From the NCBI RefSeq assembly GCF_022968395.1, contig NZ_JALJQZ010000020.1, forward strand, positions 1 through 64,000: DNA of 64,000 nucleotides. The letters are read 5' to 3'. The DNA is from Affinirhizobium lemnae (GTDB taxonomy: Bacteria > Pseudomonadota > Alphaproteobacteria > Rhizobiales > Rhizobiaceae). Of this stretch, positions 46,651-55,459 are shown piece after piece. The stretch's first letter is position 1, and each line of letters opens with the position of its first letter. The notes under the pieces are model-generated. The model was not told the DNA's origin, made no database searches, and was given only the letters and a program-made list of their open reading frames with translations. The position numbers and the translations under genes are program-made.

Positions 46651-47733
46651 TTGGACCAGAACCTCGAACCGCGACTGACGCTGGCTGAAGTGGAGCGATT
46701 TACGTTCGACATCCTGTTGGCGGCGGGTGCCGATCAGCCGACTTCAAAGGCTGCAACGCGTGCAATGATGCATGGAACGCGGTTTGGCGTGGATAGCCAC
46801 GGCATACGGCTGCTTCCCCACTATGTTCAGGTTCTGAATGGGGGGCGGGTCAACAAGGCGCCGAAATTGAAGGTCGCAAACCAGTTTGGCGCCGTGGCTT
46901 CTCTGGACGCCGATCACGCCCATGGCGCATTGGCTGCTTACGAGGCAATGGACCTTGCAACAGAGCTTGCCGGTCAATTCGGCATCGGGGCCGTTGCCAT
47001 TCGCAATACATCGCACTTCGGTCCGGCGGGTGCCTATTCGCTTCATGCGGCCGAGAAGGGCTTTCTCGGCATCACATTCTGCAACTCCGACAGCTTTGTT
47101 CGCTTGCACGATGGTGCAGAGCGATTCCATGGCACGAACCCCATCAGCGTTGCAGTTCCTGTGTCTGGAGATGCTCCCTGGCTGTTGGACATGGCAACGA
47201 GCGCCATTCCCTTCAATCGCGTTCTTCTTTACCGGAGCCTTGGGCTGGCCTTGCCGCCAGCGGTCGCCTCGGATGCCGATGGTGTTGATACGACGGATGC
47301 GAACGCAACTGAAATGCTGGCGCCGATCGGTGCGGCTTTCGGATTCAAGGGTGCCGCACTCGCGGGCGTCGCCGAAATCTTCAGCGCGGTTTTGACGGGG
47401 ATGCGCCTTTCATTCGACATCGCCCCTATGGGCGGGCCGGATTTTGAAACGCCAAGGGAAATGGGTGCCTTCGTGCTGGCACTGAAGCCGGAAGCCTTCG
47501 TGGATCGGGCGACGTTCGACGCAGGCATGCAAAGATATCTGGAACAGTTGCGTGGATCGCGCCCGCGGGACGGTGCAGATGTCATGGCGCCGGGTGATCG
47601 CGAATGGCGTGTCGCGCGCGAGCGCGAAGCCGCAGGCGTTCAATTTGATCCTGCCACGTCTCAGGCATTCAGTGCTCTTGCTGAGCAATATGGTGTCAGA
47701 TTGCCGGATCCGATCGATGCTCCTGCTTCTTAG
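46651..47733 (+). CDS. Ldh-family NAD(P)-dependent dehydrogenase (malate/L-lactate/2-keto-sugar type)
   Basis: A 360-residue member of the Ldh2/MDH2 family, which has a non-Rossmann NAD fold and reduces or oxidises 2-keto and 2-hydroxy acids. Typical motifs are FGVDSHGIRLLPHYV, RNTSHFGPAGAYSLHA and LLDMATSAIPFNRV. The start is uncertain: TTG 46651, preceded by GGAAGAG, gives the usual length; an upstream TTG at 46588 has no ribosome site and would place the operator inside the gene. It is divergent from the tandem-winged-helix regulator. A role in the same sugar-acid pathway is inferred. Confidence 0.78.
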   Translation: MDQNLEPRLTLAEVERFTFDILLAAGADQPTSKAATRAMMHGTRFGVDSHGIRLLPHYVQVLNGGRVNKAPKLKVANQFGAVASLDADHAHGALAAYEAMDLATELAGQFGIGAVAIRNTSHFGPAGAYSLHAAEKGFLGITFCNSDSFVRLHDGAERFHGTNPISVAVPVSGDAPWLLDMATSAIPFNRVLLYRSLGLALPPAVASDADGVDTTDANATEMLAPIGAAFGFKGAALAGVAEIFSAVLTGMRLSFDIAPMGGPDFETPREMGAFVLALKPEAFVDRATFDAGMQRYLEQLRGSRPRDGADVMAPGDREWRVAREREAAGVQFDPATSQAFSALAEQYGVRLPDPIDAPAS

Positions 47734-47753
47734 CATGTCCTTAACTTTCCCGC

Positions 47754-47781
47754 TTGACACCTGCAGGAATTAACCCATAGT
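47754..47781 (+). promoter_or_regulatory. Probable promoter of the GntR-TRAP operon
   Basis: TTGACA at 47754-47759 is a consensus -35 element and CATAGT lies 16 bases downstream as a moderate -10. The operator-like dyad begins 8 bases later. Confidence 0.5.
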
Positions 47782-47788
47782 AGCAATT

Positions 47789-47805
47789 GGTCAGACAATC
47801 TGACC
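47789..47805. promoter_or_regulatory. Inverted repeat between promoter and GntR start, candidate FCD-regulator operator
   Basis: GGTCAGA-CAA-TCTGACC is a perfect 7+3+7 dyad within ATTGGTCAGACAATCTGACCGAT. The form resembles FadR-subfamily operators (TGGT...ACCA-like). It sits just after the probable -10, where a bound repressor would block the promoter, so autoregulation by the adjacent gene is likely. Confidence 0.6.
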
Positions 47806-47842
47806 GATGGCGCATCGGGAGAGGATGCGCGGGGAGGGTTCA

Positions 47843-48556
47843 ATGTTCGTGGCTTTGGAGCCGCGCCGCCTTTATCGGCAGGTCGCGGAACAGATACGCG
47901 CGCTGATAGAGGCCGGCGAATTGAAGCCCGGTACGCGTCTGCCGCCGGAGCGTGAACTTGCCGAGCGTTTCGCCGTGTCTCGACCAACGGTTCGTGAAGC
48001 GCTGATTGTCCTGGAAGTCGAAGGCCATATCCAGATCCGCATGGGGTCGGGGGTCTATATCAGCCAGAAACCTCAGGGGTCTGATGAGCTTCGTCAGTTG
48101 GAAGACACAGAAGGTCCGCTGGAAATTCTGCAGGCGCGATGCCTTATCGAAAGCGCGATTGCTGAAGAGGCCGCACGGCGCGTGACGCGAGCTGGTCTCC
48201 AACGGATCGATGCCACGCTCGAGCGGATGGCACGCTCGCTCGATGAGCCGGAGGTGGCGCTGGGCTGCGATCGCGATTTTCATACCGCCATTGCGGATAT
48301 GATTGGAAATTCGGCCCTCAAGCATTTTACGGGCCTGATCTACGATTCCCGCATGTCGCCTTACTTCACCAAACTCGCCAGCTATTTCGAGGGCCCGCAT
48401 ACCTGGAAGCTGGCTCTGGAGGAGCATCATATCATTCGCGATGCGCTGGCGACGGGTGATCCTGCCGCCGCGCGCGAGGCAATGCGCAGCCATCTGACGT
48501 TGGCGCAAAAGAGATTCTCGGAAAGCTTCGGGGAGGAGCAACCGAGAGAGAAATGA
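47843..48556 (+). CDS. FadR-type GntR regulator of the TRAP/uxu operon
   Basis: A 237-residue regulator with winged helix at about residues 8-75 (TRLPPERELAERFAVSRPTV) and an FCD domain with metal-ligand pattern DRDFHTAIADM and later EEHHIIRDA, RSHL. Start ATG 47843 has GGGGAGGG upstream; the frame extends to 47807 across the operator. It is the first gene before the TRAP transporter and hexuronate enzymes, and probably represses them until a sugar acid binds the FCD domain. Confidence 0.85.
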   Translation: MFVALEPRRLYRQVAEQIRALIEAGELKPGTRLPPERELAERFAVSRPTVREALIVLEVEGHIQIRMGSGVYISQKPQGSDELRQLEDTEGPLEILQARCLIESAIAEEAARRVTRAGLQRIDATLERMARSLDEPEVALGCDRDFHTAIADMIGNSALKHFTGLIYDSRMSPYFTKLASYFEGPHTWKLALEEHHIIRDALATGDPAAAREAMRSHLTLAQKRFSESFGEEQPREK

Positions 48557-48611
48557 TTGAGCCGCTCCGGTTCGGTCGTTCGATAAGTCTGGTTTCACTT
48601 GGGAGGAAAGA

Positions 48612-49586
48612 ATGAAACTGAGATTCAAGACATTGCTGGGAGCTGCCGCCGTCATCGTGGCATCCACGCTTTCAGCGCACGCCGAGACTGCGCTCAAATG
48701 GGCGCACGTGTATGAAACGTCCGAGCCGTTCCACACGGAATCCGTCTGGGCGGCGCAGGAAATCGCCAAGCGGACGAATGGACGTTACAAGATCGATGTC
48801 TTCCCGGCATCGCAGCTTGGCAAGGAAGCTGATATCAATCAGGGCCTCAAGCTCGGTACGGTCGATATCATCATCTCGGGCTCCAGCTTTGCTGCGCGCG
48901 ATTTCAAGCCGATCGGTGTGACCTACTACCCTTACATCTTCCGTGACCCGAGCCATCTCATCGCCTACACCAAGAGTGACGTTTTCAAGCGTCTGGCCAA
49001 GGGCTACGAGGATAAGACCGGCAACCATATCGCAGCCGTCACCTATTACGGTACGCGCCACACGACATCCAACAAGCCGATCTCCAAATGCGCCGATCTG
49101 CAGGGCGTGAAGATGCGCGTTCCGGATGTGCCAGCCTACCTTGCAATGCCGCGTGCATGCGGTGCGAACACGACGCCGATTGCCTTCGCTGAAGTTTACC
49201 TTGCCCTGCAAAACGGCACTGTCGATGCGCAGGAAAATCCGCTGACGACGATTGAGGCGAAGAAGTTCTACGAAGTTCAAAAGAACATCGTCCTGAGCGG
49301 CCATATTGTGGACCACCTGAATACGCTCTTCTCGAAAAAGCTTTGGACCAGCCTGTCTGACGAGGACAAGAAGATTTTCTCGGAAGTGGCTCAACAGGCA
49401 GCTGAGCGTGGCACCAAGAAGATCGAGGCCCGCGAGAAGGAACTCGTCGACGAGTTCAAGAAAAAGGGCATCACGGTCACGGAAATCGATAAGGCTGATT
49501 TTGAGAAGAACGTCATCGAGAAGGTCAAGCTCGAGGACTTCGGTTACGAAAAAGCTGACTGGGACGCCATCCGCGCGATCAAGTAA
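48612..49586 (+). CDS. TRAP transporter substrate-binding protein (DctP family)
   Basis: A 324-residue exported binding protein with signal peptide MKLRFKTLLGAAAVIVASTLSAHA. The DctP-family signature, including the carboxylate-binding arginine, is in KMRVPDVPAYLAMPRACGAN, followed by AFAEVYLALQNGTVDAQENP. It should bind an acidic sugar such as a hexonate or hexuronate, judged by the uxu neighbours. Start ATG 48612 has GGGAGGAAAG upstream. A strong stem-loop follows its stop codon before the membrane subunits. Confidence 0.9.
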   Translation: MKLRFKTLLGAAAVIVASTLSAHAETALKWAHVYETSEPFHTESVWAAQEIAKRTNGRYKIDVFPASQLGKEADINQGLKLGTVDIIISGSSFAARDFKPIGVTYYPYIFRDPSHLIAYTKSDVFKRLAKGYEDKTGNHIAAVTYYGTRHTTSNKPISKCADLQGVKMRVPDVPAYLAMPRACGANTTPIAFAEVYLALQNGTVDAQENPLTTIEAKKFYEVQKNIVLSGHIVDHLNTLFSKKLWTSLSDEDKKIFSEVAQQAAERGTKKIEAREKELVDEFKKKGITVTEIDKADFEKNVIEKVKLEDFGYEKADWDAIRAIK

Positions 49587-49593
49587 CGCCCTC

Positions 49594-49616
49594 GGCGCGG
49601 CGGCTGACGCCGCGCC
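49594..49616 (+). other. Stem-loop between TRAP binding protein and membrane subunits
   Basis: GGCGCGGCG and CGCCGCGCC are perfect 9-bp arms around a 5-base loop, starting 7 bases after the stop of the binding-protein gene. No T run follows. It probably protects or attenuates message so that more binding protein than membrane protein is made. Confidence 0.6.
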
Positions 49617-49727
49617 CCCTTCTGCAATCCGCTTCGATCCGTGTCCTGTCGCCAATCGACAGGCCTCTTCAAAAAATCAGGCGACTGCCTGACCGGCGAA
49701 GCTATGTTCTTGAACAGGAAATTGCTG

Positions 49728-50306
49728 ATGTCTGCGGCACAGGATATCCATACACCGGTCACACCGGAGGAATTGGCGCATACCTTCGACGAAGCGCCGG
49801 CCCATGTCGACCTCAAGGTCTATGCCTTCGAGGACTGGCTCACTCTTGGCCTCTTCTGGGTGATGACGGCTTGCGTGTTTCTGCAGTTCTTCACGCGCTA
49901 CGTGCTGAATGACAGTTACGCCTGGACGGAAGAAATCGCCGTCAACTGCCTGATCGGCGTCGTGTTCATGGGCTCGGTCATGTGCGTGCGAATGTCACGG
50001 CATATCCAGGTCGACGTTCTGTACCATTACCTCCCGGCCCGCGTGACGCGCATCATGGCGACGGCGGTGGATATCATCCGCATCGGCTTCTTCGCCTACG
50101 GCTCGTGGCTCATGTGGCGCTACATGGAGATCGTCGCCGATGAAGAAATGGTGACTGTCCAACTGCCCCGGAACATTGTTTTTTATACGGTTCTCGCCGC
50201 CTTCGTCCTGATGCTGGGCCGTTCCATCCAGGTTTTCATTGCCAATATGCGCCGCGGCTATTCCGTTCTCGAGCGCCCTGAAGCCTTCCAGAACGCAGAG
50301 GATTGA
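49728..50306 (+). CDS. TRAP transporter small membrane subunit (DctQ family)
   Basis: A 192-residue membrane protein with four hydrophobic helices and the DctQ hallmark YAWTEEIAVNCLIGVVFMGS and MSRHIQVDVLYHYLP. I start at ATG 49728 because AGGA lies 8 bases upstream; in-frame ATGs at 49704 and 49641 have weak sites. The stop overlaps the region just before the large subunit. Confidence 0.85.
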   Translation: MSAAQDIHTPVTPEELAHTFDEAPAHVDLKVYAFEDWLTLGLFWVMTACVFLQFFTRYVLNDSYAWTEEIAVNCLIGVVFMGSVMCVRMSRHIQVDVLYHYLPARVTRIMATAVDIIRIGFFAYGSWLMWRYMEIVADEEMVTVQLPRNIVFYTVLAAFVLMLGRSIQVFIANMRRGYSVLERPEAFQNAED

Positions 50307-50311
50307 TTGAT

Positions 50312-51718
50312 ATGCTTCTCCTGATTGGATCCTTTCTGGCGTTGATGGTGCTGGGGCTGCCGGTTGCAGTGTCCATGGCCGTCTCGTCGGTTCTGTACAT
50401 CGTGTTCTATGATGTCGCGCCGGATATCATTGCCGCTCAGCGTCTGATCGCGGGCGTTGAAAGCTTTCCTCTGCTGGCCGTTCCTTTCTTCATTCTGGCT
50501 GGTAATCTCATGAACATTGCCGGTGTCACAGGCCGCATCTACTCATTCGCGGTCGCGCTTGTTGGCTGGATGAAGGGCGGATTGGCGCAGGTCAACATCA
50601 TCGGCTCTGTCGTTTTCTCCGGCATGTCGGGCACGGCGCTCGCCGATGCAGCGGGTATCGGCACCATCGAAATCAAGGCGATGAAGGACCACGGCTATCC
50701 GGTGGAAGCAGCCGTCGGCGTTACCGCGGCATCCGCAACGCTTGGGCCCATCTTCCCGCCTTCGCTGCCCTTTGTCATCTACGGCATGATGGCCAATGTC
50801 TCTATCGGCGCTCTGTTCATGGCGGGCATCATCCCCGGCGTGGTCATGACCGTGCTGATGATGATCACCGTCGCTATCTTCGCTTACGTCAAGCGGTGGG
50901 GTTCCGATACGCCTTTCAGCATAAGAAACTTGCTGGGCGCATCTCTTGAAGTTCTCGTCGTGATGGCTGTGCCGACCGGCATCTGGATCCTGACGATGCT
51001 TGGCCTTTCGTTGAACTGGGCCATCTTCGTTGCCTTGATCGTGCTTTTGCTATGCGACTGGTATTTTGACTTCTCTGCTGTCATGGCGCTGATGACACCC
51101 GTCATTCTGATTGGCGGCATGACGATGGGCTGGTTCACGCCCACAGAAGCAGCTGTCGCGGCAGTACTCTGGTCGCTTTTCCTGGGCATGGTCCGCTATC
51201 GCACCATGACGTTCAAGTCGGTTGCCAAGGCCACACTGGATACGGTGGAAACCACGGCTTCGGTTCTGTTCATCGTTGCAGCCGCCTCAGTGTTTGCATG
51301 GTTGCTGACTGTGAGCCAGACCGCCCAGCTTCTCTCGGATGCAATCCTGTCGATCACGAGCAACAAGTGGGTCTTCCTCATTCTCGTGAACCTGCTGATG
51401 CTCTTCGTCGGTTGTTTCCTGGATACCATCGCGGCCATCACCATTCTCGTTCCGATTCTACTGCCGCTCGTGAAGCAGTTCGGTATCGATCCGGTCCATT
51501 TTGGTCTGATCATGACATTGAACCTGATGATCGGTCTTCTTCATCCGCCGTTGGGAATGGTCCTGTTCGTACTTTCGCGTGTCGCAAAGCTTTCCGTGGA
51601 GCGTACTACTATGGCGATCGTTCCATGGCTGGTGCCGTTGCTCATCGCGCTCCTGCTGATCACCTTCATCCCAGGCATTACACTTTGGCTGCCGAAGGAA
51701 ATGGGCCTCATTCGCTAA
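50312..51718 (+). CDS. TRAP transporter large membrane subunit (DctM family)
   Basis: A 468-residue polytopic permease with the DctM pattern: GLPVAVSMAVSSVLYIVF, FPLLAVPFFILAGNLMNIAG, VFSGMSGTALADAAGIGTIEI and PPLGMVLFVLSRVAK. It uses a sodium or proton gradient to move the substrate brought by the binding protein. ATG 50312 follows the DctQ stop by 5 bases; a TTG at 50303 is in frame. Confidence 0.9.
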   Translation: MLLLIGSFLALMVLGLPVAVSMAVSSVLYIVFYDVAPDIIAAQRLIAGVESFPLLAVPFFILAGNLMNIAGVTGRIYSFAVALVGWMKGGLAQVNIIGSVVFSGMSGTALADAAGIGTIEIKAMKDHGYPVEAAVGVTAASATLGPIFPPSLPFVIYGMMANVSIGALFMAGIIPGVVMTVLMMITVAIFAYVKRWGSDTPFSIRNLLGASLEVLVVMAVPTGIWILTMLGLSLNWAIFVALIVLLLCDWYFDFSAVMALMTPVILIGGMTMGWFTPTEAAVAAVLWSLFLGMVRYRTMTFKSVAKATLDTVETTASVLFIVAAASVFAWLLTVSQTAQLLSDAILSITSNKWVFLILVNLLMLFVGCFLDTIAAITILVPILLPLVKQFGIDPVHFGLIMTLNLMIGLLHPPLGMVLFVLSRVAKLSVERTTMAIVPWLVPLLIALLLITFIPGITLWLPKEMGLIR

Positions 51719-51724
51719 TCGAAA

Positions 51725-51750
51725 GGCTCCCGCGTCTCGTCGCGGGAGCC
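51725..51750 (+). other. Strong stem-loop after the TRAP genes
   Basis: GGCTCCCGCG and CGCGGGAGCC are perfect 10-bp arms around the loop TCTCGT, beginning 6 bases after the dctM stop. No T run follows and the next gene starts 30 bases on, so it is more likely an internal stabiliser or attenuator than a full terminator. Confidence 0.6.
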
Positions 51751-51779
51751 CCAATCTCAACCATCGAGGCTAGAAACAC

Positions 51780-52829
51780 ATGAAGACGCGCGTTGCTCGT
51801 CTCCACGCGACACGCGATCTGCGCGTGGAGGAAATTGGCACCCACATGCCGGGCGAGGGCGAAGTTCTGCTTGCCATGGCGGCGGGTGGTATTTGCGGAT
51901 CGGATCTGCACTACTATCAGGATGGGGGCTTTGGACCCGTGCGGGTGCGTGAACCCATCATCGCCGGTCACGAAGCTTCCGGCATCGTAAAGGCGCTAGG
52001 GTCCGGCGTCAGCAATCTTGCCGTCGGGCAACTGGTGGCGGTCAACCCTTCGCAGCCCTGCGGCCATTGCGAATATTGCGCCATCAACCAGCCAATTCAT
52101 TGCCTGAATATGCGGTTCATGGGCTCTGCCATGCGCCTGCCACACGAAAACGGAATGTTCCGCGATCAACTGGTCGTACCCGCCAGACAATGCCATGCGG
52201 TTGGCGGCAATGTCACGCCCGGCGAGGCCGCCTGTGCCGAACCCTTGGCTGTCTGCCTTCATGCGGTTTCGCAAGCAGGTGATCTGGCAGGCAAGACGGT
52301 GCTTGTCACCGGCGCTGGCCCGATCGGTCTGCTGGTTGTCGCGGCGGCCCGCCACGCTGGTGCTGGCACAATTGTTGTGACGGACCTGACCCATGCGGCC
52401 CTTGCCCGTGCTCCGGTCATGGGAGCGGATGTCGCGATTAATGTGGCGCGCGATGGGGAGGCGCTAGCTCCCTATCAAGAAAACAAGGGCAAATTCGATG
52501 TAGTGTTTGACTGTTCTGCTGCAGGTCCTGCCCTCAGATCCGCCTTCGCAGCAATCAAACCGCGAGGAACGATCGTTCAGGTTGGCGTGACGGGTGACAT
52601 CACCATTCCGCTGAATGCCCTGGTGGGCAAGGAAATTGTCTGGCGTGGATCGCAACGCTTTCACGCGGAGTTTGCTCAGGCCGTTGATCTGATTTCAAGC
52701 CGGGCCATCGATGTCAGGCCGATCATCTCCCACGAGTTTCCTCTCGAGCAGGCTATCGACGCCTTCGAGCAGGCCGGTGACAGAACTGTCGCGTGCAAGG
52801 TTCAGTTGACCTTCAGTCAGACAGACTAG
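51780..52829 (+). CDS. Zinc-dependent alcohol dehydrogenase, L-idonate/L-gulonate 5-dehydrogenase type
   Basis: A 349-residue medium-chain dehydrogenase. Catalytic zinc ligands are in GGICGSDLHYY and AGHEASG; four structural-zinc cysteines lie in PCGHCEYCAINQPIHC; the NAD motif is VTGAGPIGLLVVAAARHAG. It is closest in wording to L-idonate 5-dehydrogenases. Encoded before mannonate dehydratase and fructuronate reductase, it may instead oxidise L-gulonate to D-fructuronate, a route described for other bacteria with this gene set. Both are plausible. Confidence 0.82.
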   Translation: MKTRVARLHATRDLRVEEIGTHMPGEGEVLLAMAAGGICGSDLHYYQDGGFGPVRVREPIIAGHEASGIVKALGSGVSNLAVGQLVAVNPSQPCGHCEYCAINQPIHCLNMRFMGSAMRLPHENGMFRDQLVVPARQCHAVGGNVTPGEAACAEPLAVCLHAVSQAGDLAGKTVLVTGAGPIGLLVVAAARHAGAGTIVVTDLTHAALARAPVMGADVAINVARDGEALAPYQENKGKFDVVFDCSAAGPALRSAFAAIKPRGTIVQVGVTGDITIPLNALVGKEIVWRGSQRFHAEFAQAVDLISSRAIDVRPIISHEFPLEQAIDAFEQAGDRTVACKVQLTFSQTD

Positions 52830-52847
52830 AATCTTAAGGAAAAGACG

Positions 52848-54047
52848 ATGAGACATACGTGGCGGTGGTTCGGCCCGATCGACAAAGTGAGCGTGCAGGA
52901 TGCGGCACAGGCGGGCGCGGAGGGTATTGTCAGTGCTCTGCACCATATCGGGACGGGCGAAGTCTGGCCTGTGGACGAGATTGCAAAGCGACACCAGGAG
53001 ATCAAGGCGGGTGGTCTTTACTGGGATGTCGTTGAAAGCGTTCCGGTTTCGGAAGACATCAAGACCCAGACGGGCGACTGGAAGCGACACATTGCCAACT
53101 GGCAGGAAACGCTTCGCCGTCTTTCCGCGTCCGGCATCCGCACGGTGTGCTACAACTTCATGCCAGTGCTGGACTGGACGCGCACGGATTTGCGCTGGGA
53201 AACACGGCACGGCGCCAAGGCAATGCGCTTCGACCTGACGGATTTTGCCGCCTTCGATGTCCACATCCTGAAACGACCGGATGCCGCGCTCGATTATCCG
53301 GAATGGTTGAGGGAGGAGGCTCATCGTCGCTTCTCTGAGATGGCGGATAGCAAGATCGCAGCGCTTGGCAAGAACATCGGCGCTGGCCTTCCCGGCTCGG
53401 CGGATGGCTATACGCTGGATCAATTGCTGGAGAAGCTACGCACCTATCAGGGTGTTAACCGAGAGCGGTTGCAGCAGAACCTCATCGATTTCCTGAGTGA
53501 AGTCACGCCCGTTGCGGAAGAGGTTGGCATCAATATCTGCGCGCACGGTGATGACCCGCCGTGGCCGCTCTTGGGTCTTCCGCGCATTCTGTCCACTGAG
53601 GCAGACTATGCGCACATGCTTGGCCAGGTAGATGTGCGAGCCAATGGCGTGACCCTTTGCACCGGTTCGTTGGGGGCAAGGGCGGATAATGATCTGCCCT
53701 TTATAGCTACGCGTTTCGCCGATCGCATTCATTTCGTGCATCTGCGCAATGTAACGCGTGATACGGATACAGTGCCCTGTTCTTTCTTCGAGGACGAGCA
53801 TCTGGAGGGTGGCACAGACATGGTTGCAGTCATCGCAGCGCTTGTCTCGGAAGAGGCGAGGCGCCTGGAGGAAGGGCGCGCGGACCACCAGATCCCCATG
53901 CGGCCGGATCACGGCCAGGAAATTCTGGACGACCTGACACGCGGCGCGCAACCGGGCTATCCGGCCATCGGGCGTCTCAAGGGTCTGGCAGAATTGCGTG
54001 GCATCGAAAGAACGTTGAAACACCAGCGCTATGGGCTGGGAGCATAA
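52848..54047 (+). CDS. uxuA: D-mannonate dehydratase
   Basis: A 399-residue UxuA-family TIM-barrel enzyme. The N-terminus MRHTWRWFGPIDKVSVQDAA and the metal-ligand segments ICAHGDDPPWPLLGLPRI, TLCTGSLGARADND and FVHLRNVTRD are characteristic. It dehydrates D-mannonate to 2-keto-3-deoxygluconate. ATG 52848 has AAGGAAAAG upstream, 18 bases after the dehydrogenase, and uxuB follows after 2 bases. Confidence 0.93.
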   Translation: MRHTWRWFGPIDKVSVQDAAQAGAEGIVSALHHIGTGEVWPVDEIAKRHQEIKAGGLYWDVVESVPVSEDIKTQTGDWKRHIANWQETLRRLSASGIRTVCYNFMPVLDWTRTDLRWETRHGAKAMRFDLTDFAAFDVHILKRPDAALDYPEWLREEAHRRFSEMADSKIAALGKNIGAGLPGSADGYTLDQLLEKLRTYQGVNRERLQQNLIDFLSEVTPVAEEVGINICAHGDDPPWPLLGLPRILSTEADYAHMLGQVDVRANGVTLCTGSLGARADNDLPFIATRFADRIHFVHLRNVTRDTDTVPCSFFEDEHLEGGTDMVAVIAALVSEEARRLEEGRADHQIPMRPDHGQEILDDLTRGAQPGYPAIGRLKGLAELRGIERTLKHQRYGLGA

Positions 54048-54049
54048 AG

Positions 54050-55459
54050 ATGGTATTTCTTTCCAAAGGTTCAGCCCTGCCAGCCAATGTACGTCGCCCC
54101 GGATATGATCGGAATAGACTGAAACCCGGTATCCTCCACATCGGTCTCGGCGCCTTTCATCGCGCTCACCAGGCGGTCTATACGCAGAGAGCCCTTGAGG
54201 CGCAGTTTGGTGACTGGGGGATTGTGGCCGTAAACCTTCGTTCGCCGGAACCGGTGGAGGCGCTCGCCGCGCAGGATGGGCTTTATTCCATCACGGTGCG
54301 GAGCGAGGCAGGAGACAGTTCAGAAGTTTTGGGGGCAACGGTCGACTGGATCTGCGCTGCGAAGGACGGACAACGCGTCCTCGATTATCTGGCTGATCCG
54401 GCCATCAGGATCGTGACCATGACTGTCTCGGAGAAAGCCTATGGGTTGCATCCGGTGACTGGCGGACTTGACCATGACCACGCAGCCGTGGCGCATGACC
54501 TCGCGAACCCGCATAAGCCAAGCGGTGTGCTCGGTTTCATCGTTGAAGGTCTGGCACTCCGCCATGCTGCGGGGTTGAAGCCCTTTACGGTTCTCTGCTG
54601 TGATAACCTTCCCTCCAACGGCAGGGTCATTCAGCGGCTGGTGCTGGACATGGCCCGTACCAAAGGTGCCGGTCTGGCAGACTGGATCGAACGGGAAGGC
54701 GCTTTTCCGTGCTCGATGGTGGATCGGATCGTTCCTGCCGCAACCGAAGAAACCCGGCAGCGTGCTGCCTCTCTTCTCGGCGTGGATGATCGACTGGCAC
54801 TTGATACCGAACCGTTCTTGCAATGGGTGATCGAGGACAGGTTTGTCGAAGGGCGTCCTGCGTGGGAAGCGGGAGGAGCGATTTTCGCCGAAAACGTCGA
54901 GCCCTATGAAAAGATGAAGCTCCGCCTGCTGAACGGCTCGCACACGTTGCTTGCACATCTCGGCATTCTCAACGGCCTTGATTATATTCGCGAGGTCATG
55001 GCGGTTCCCGAACTGGCCGCGAAGACGCGCAAGCACATGGAGGAAGTGGTCAGCACTCTCGACCCCGTGCCAGGAATTGATCTTCCAGCCTATATCGATG
55101 AGCTTCTCGCCCGCTTCGCCAATCCGACGATTGCGCATCGCAACATACAAATCTCGCTGGATACGACGCAGAAATTGCCGCAACGTCTGCTGGCCCCCGC
55201 GATCGATGCCCTGATGCAGGGAGAAACTGCGGGCGCAACAGCCTATGCTGTCGGCACATGGATGGCTGCAGTGCGCAAGCGTGGAGACTGCGATGACCCC
55301 CGGCGTGCCGAAGTTCTGGCCGCCGCGCAAGGCATGAAGCCAAGCGACCCCTCAGCTTCGTTCTTTGCCATTCCTGGCCTTTTTCCTGAGGCGCTGAAGG
55401 AAGCGCGGAACTGGCGTGACCAGATCAACGCTTCCATTCGGGAGCATAAGGTTATTTGA
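54050..55459 (+). CDS. uxuB: D-mannonate oxidoreductase / fructuronate reductase (mannitol dehydrogenase family)
   Basis: A 469-residue polyol-specific long-chain dehydrogenase. The N-terminal cofactor region GILHIGLGAFHRAHQAVYTQ, the family motif TVSEKAYG and the catalytic-lysine segment YEKMKLRLLNGSHTLLAHLG are clear. With uxuA next to it, the reaction is most likely reduction of D-fructuronate to D-mannonate. The last 8 bases overlap the 3' end of the convergent DapA-like gene. Confidence 0.85.
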   Translation: MVFLSKGSALPANVRRPGYDRNRLKPGILHIGLGAFHRAHQAVYTQRALEAQFGDWGIVAVNLRSPEPVEALAAQDGLYSITVRSEAGDSSEVLGATVDWICAAKDGQRVLDYLADPAIRIVTMTVSEKAYGLHPVTGGLDHDHAAVAHDLANPHKPSGVLGFIVEGLALRHAAGLKPFTVLCCDNLPSNGRVIQRLVLDMARTKGAGLADWIEREGAFPCSMVDRIVPAATEETRQRAASLLGVDDRLALDTEPFLQWVIEDRFVEGRPAWEAGGAIFAENVEPYEKMKLRLLNGSHTLLAHLGILNGLDYIREVMAVPELAAKTRKHMEEVVSTLDPVPGIDLPAYIDELLARFANPTIAHRNIQISLDTTQKLPQRLLAPAIDALMQGETAGATAYAVGTWMAAVRKRGDCDDPRRAEVLAAAQGMKPSDPSASFFAIPGLFPEALKEARNWRDQINASIREHKVI

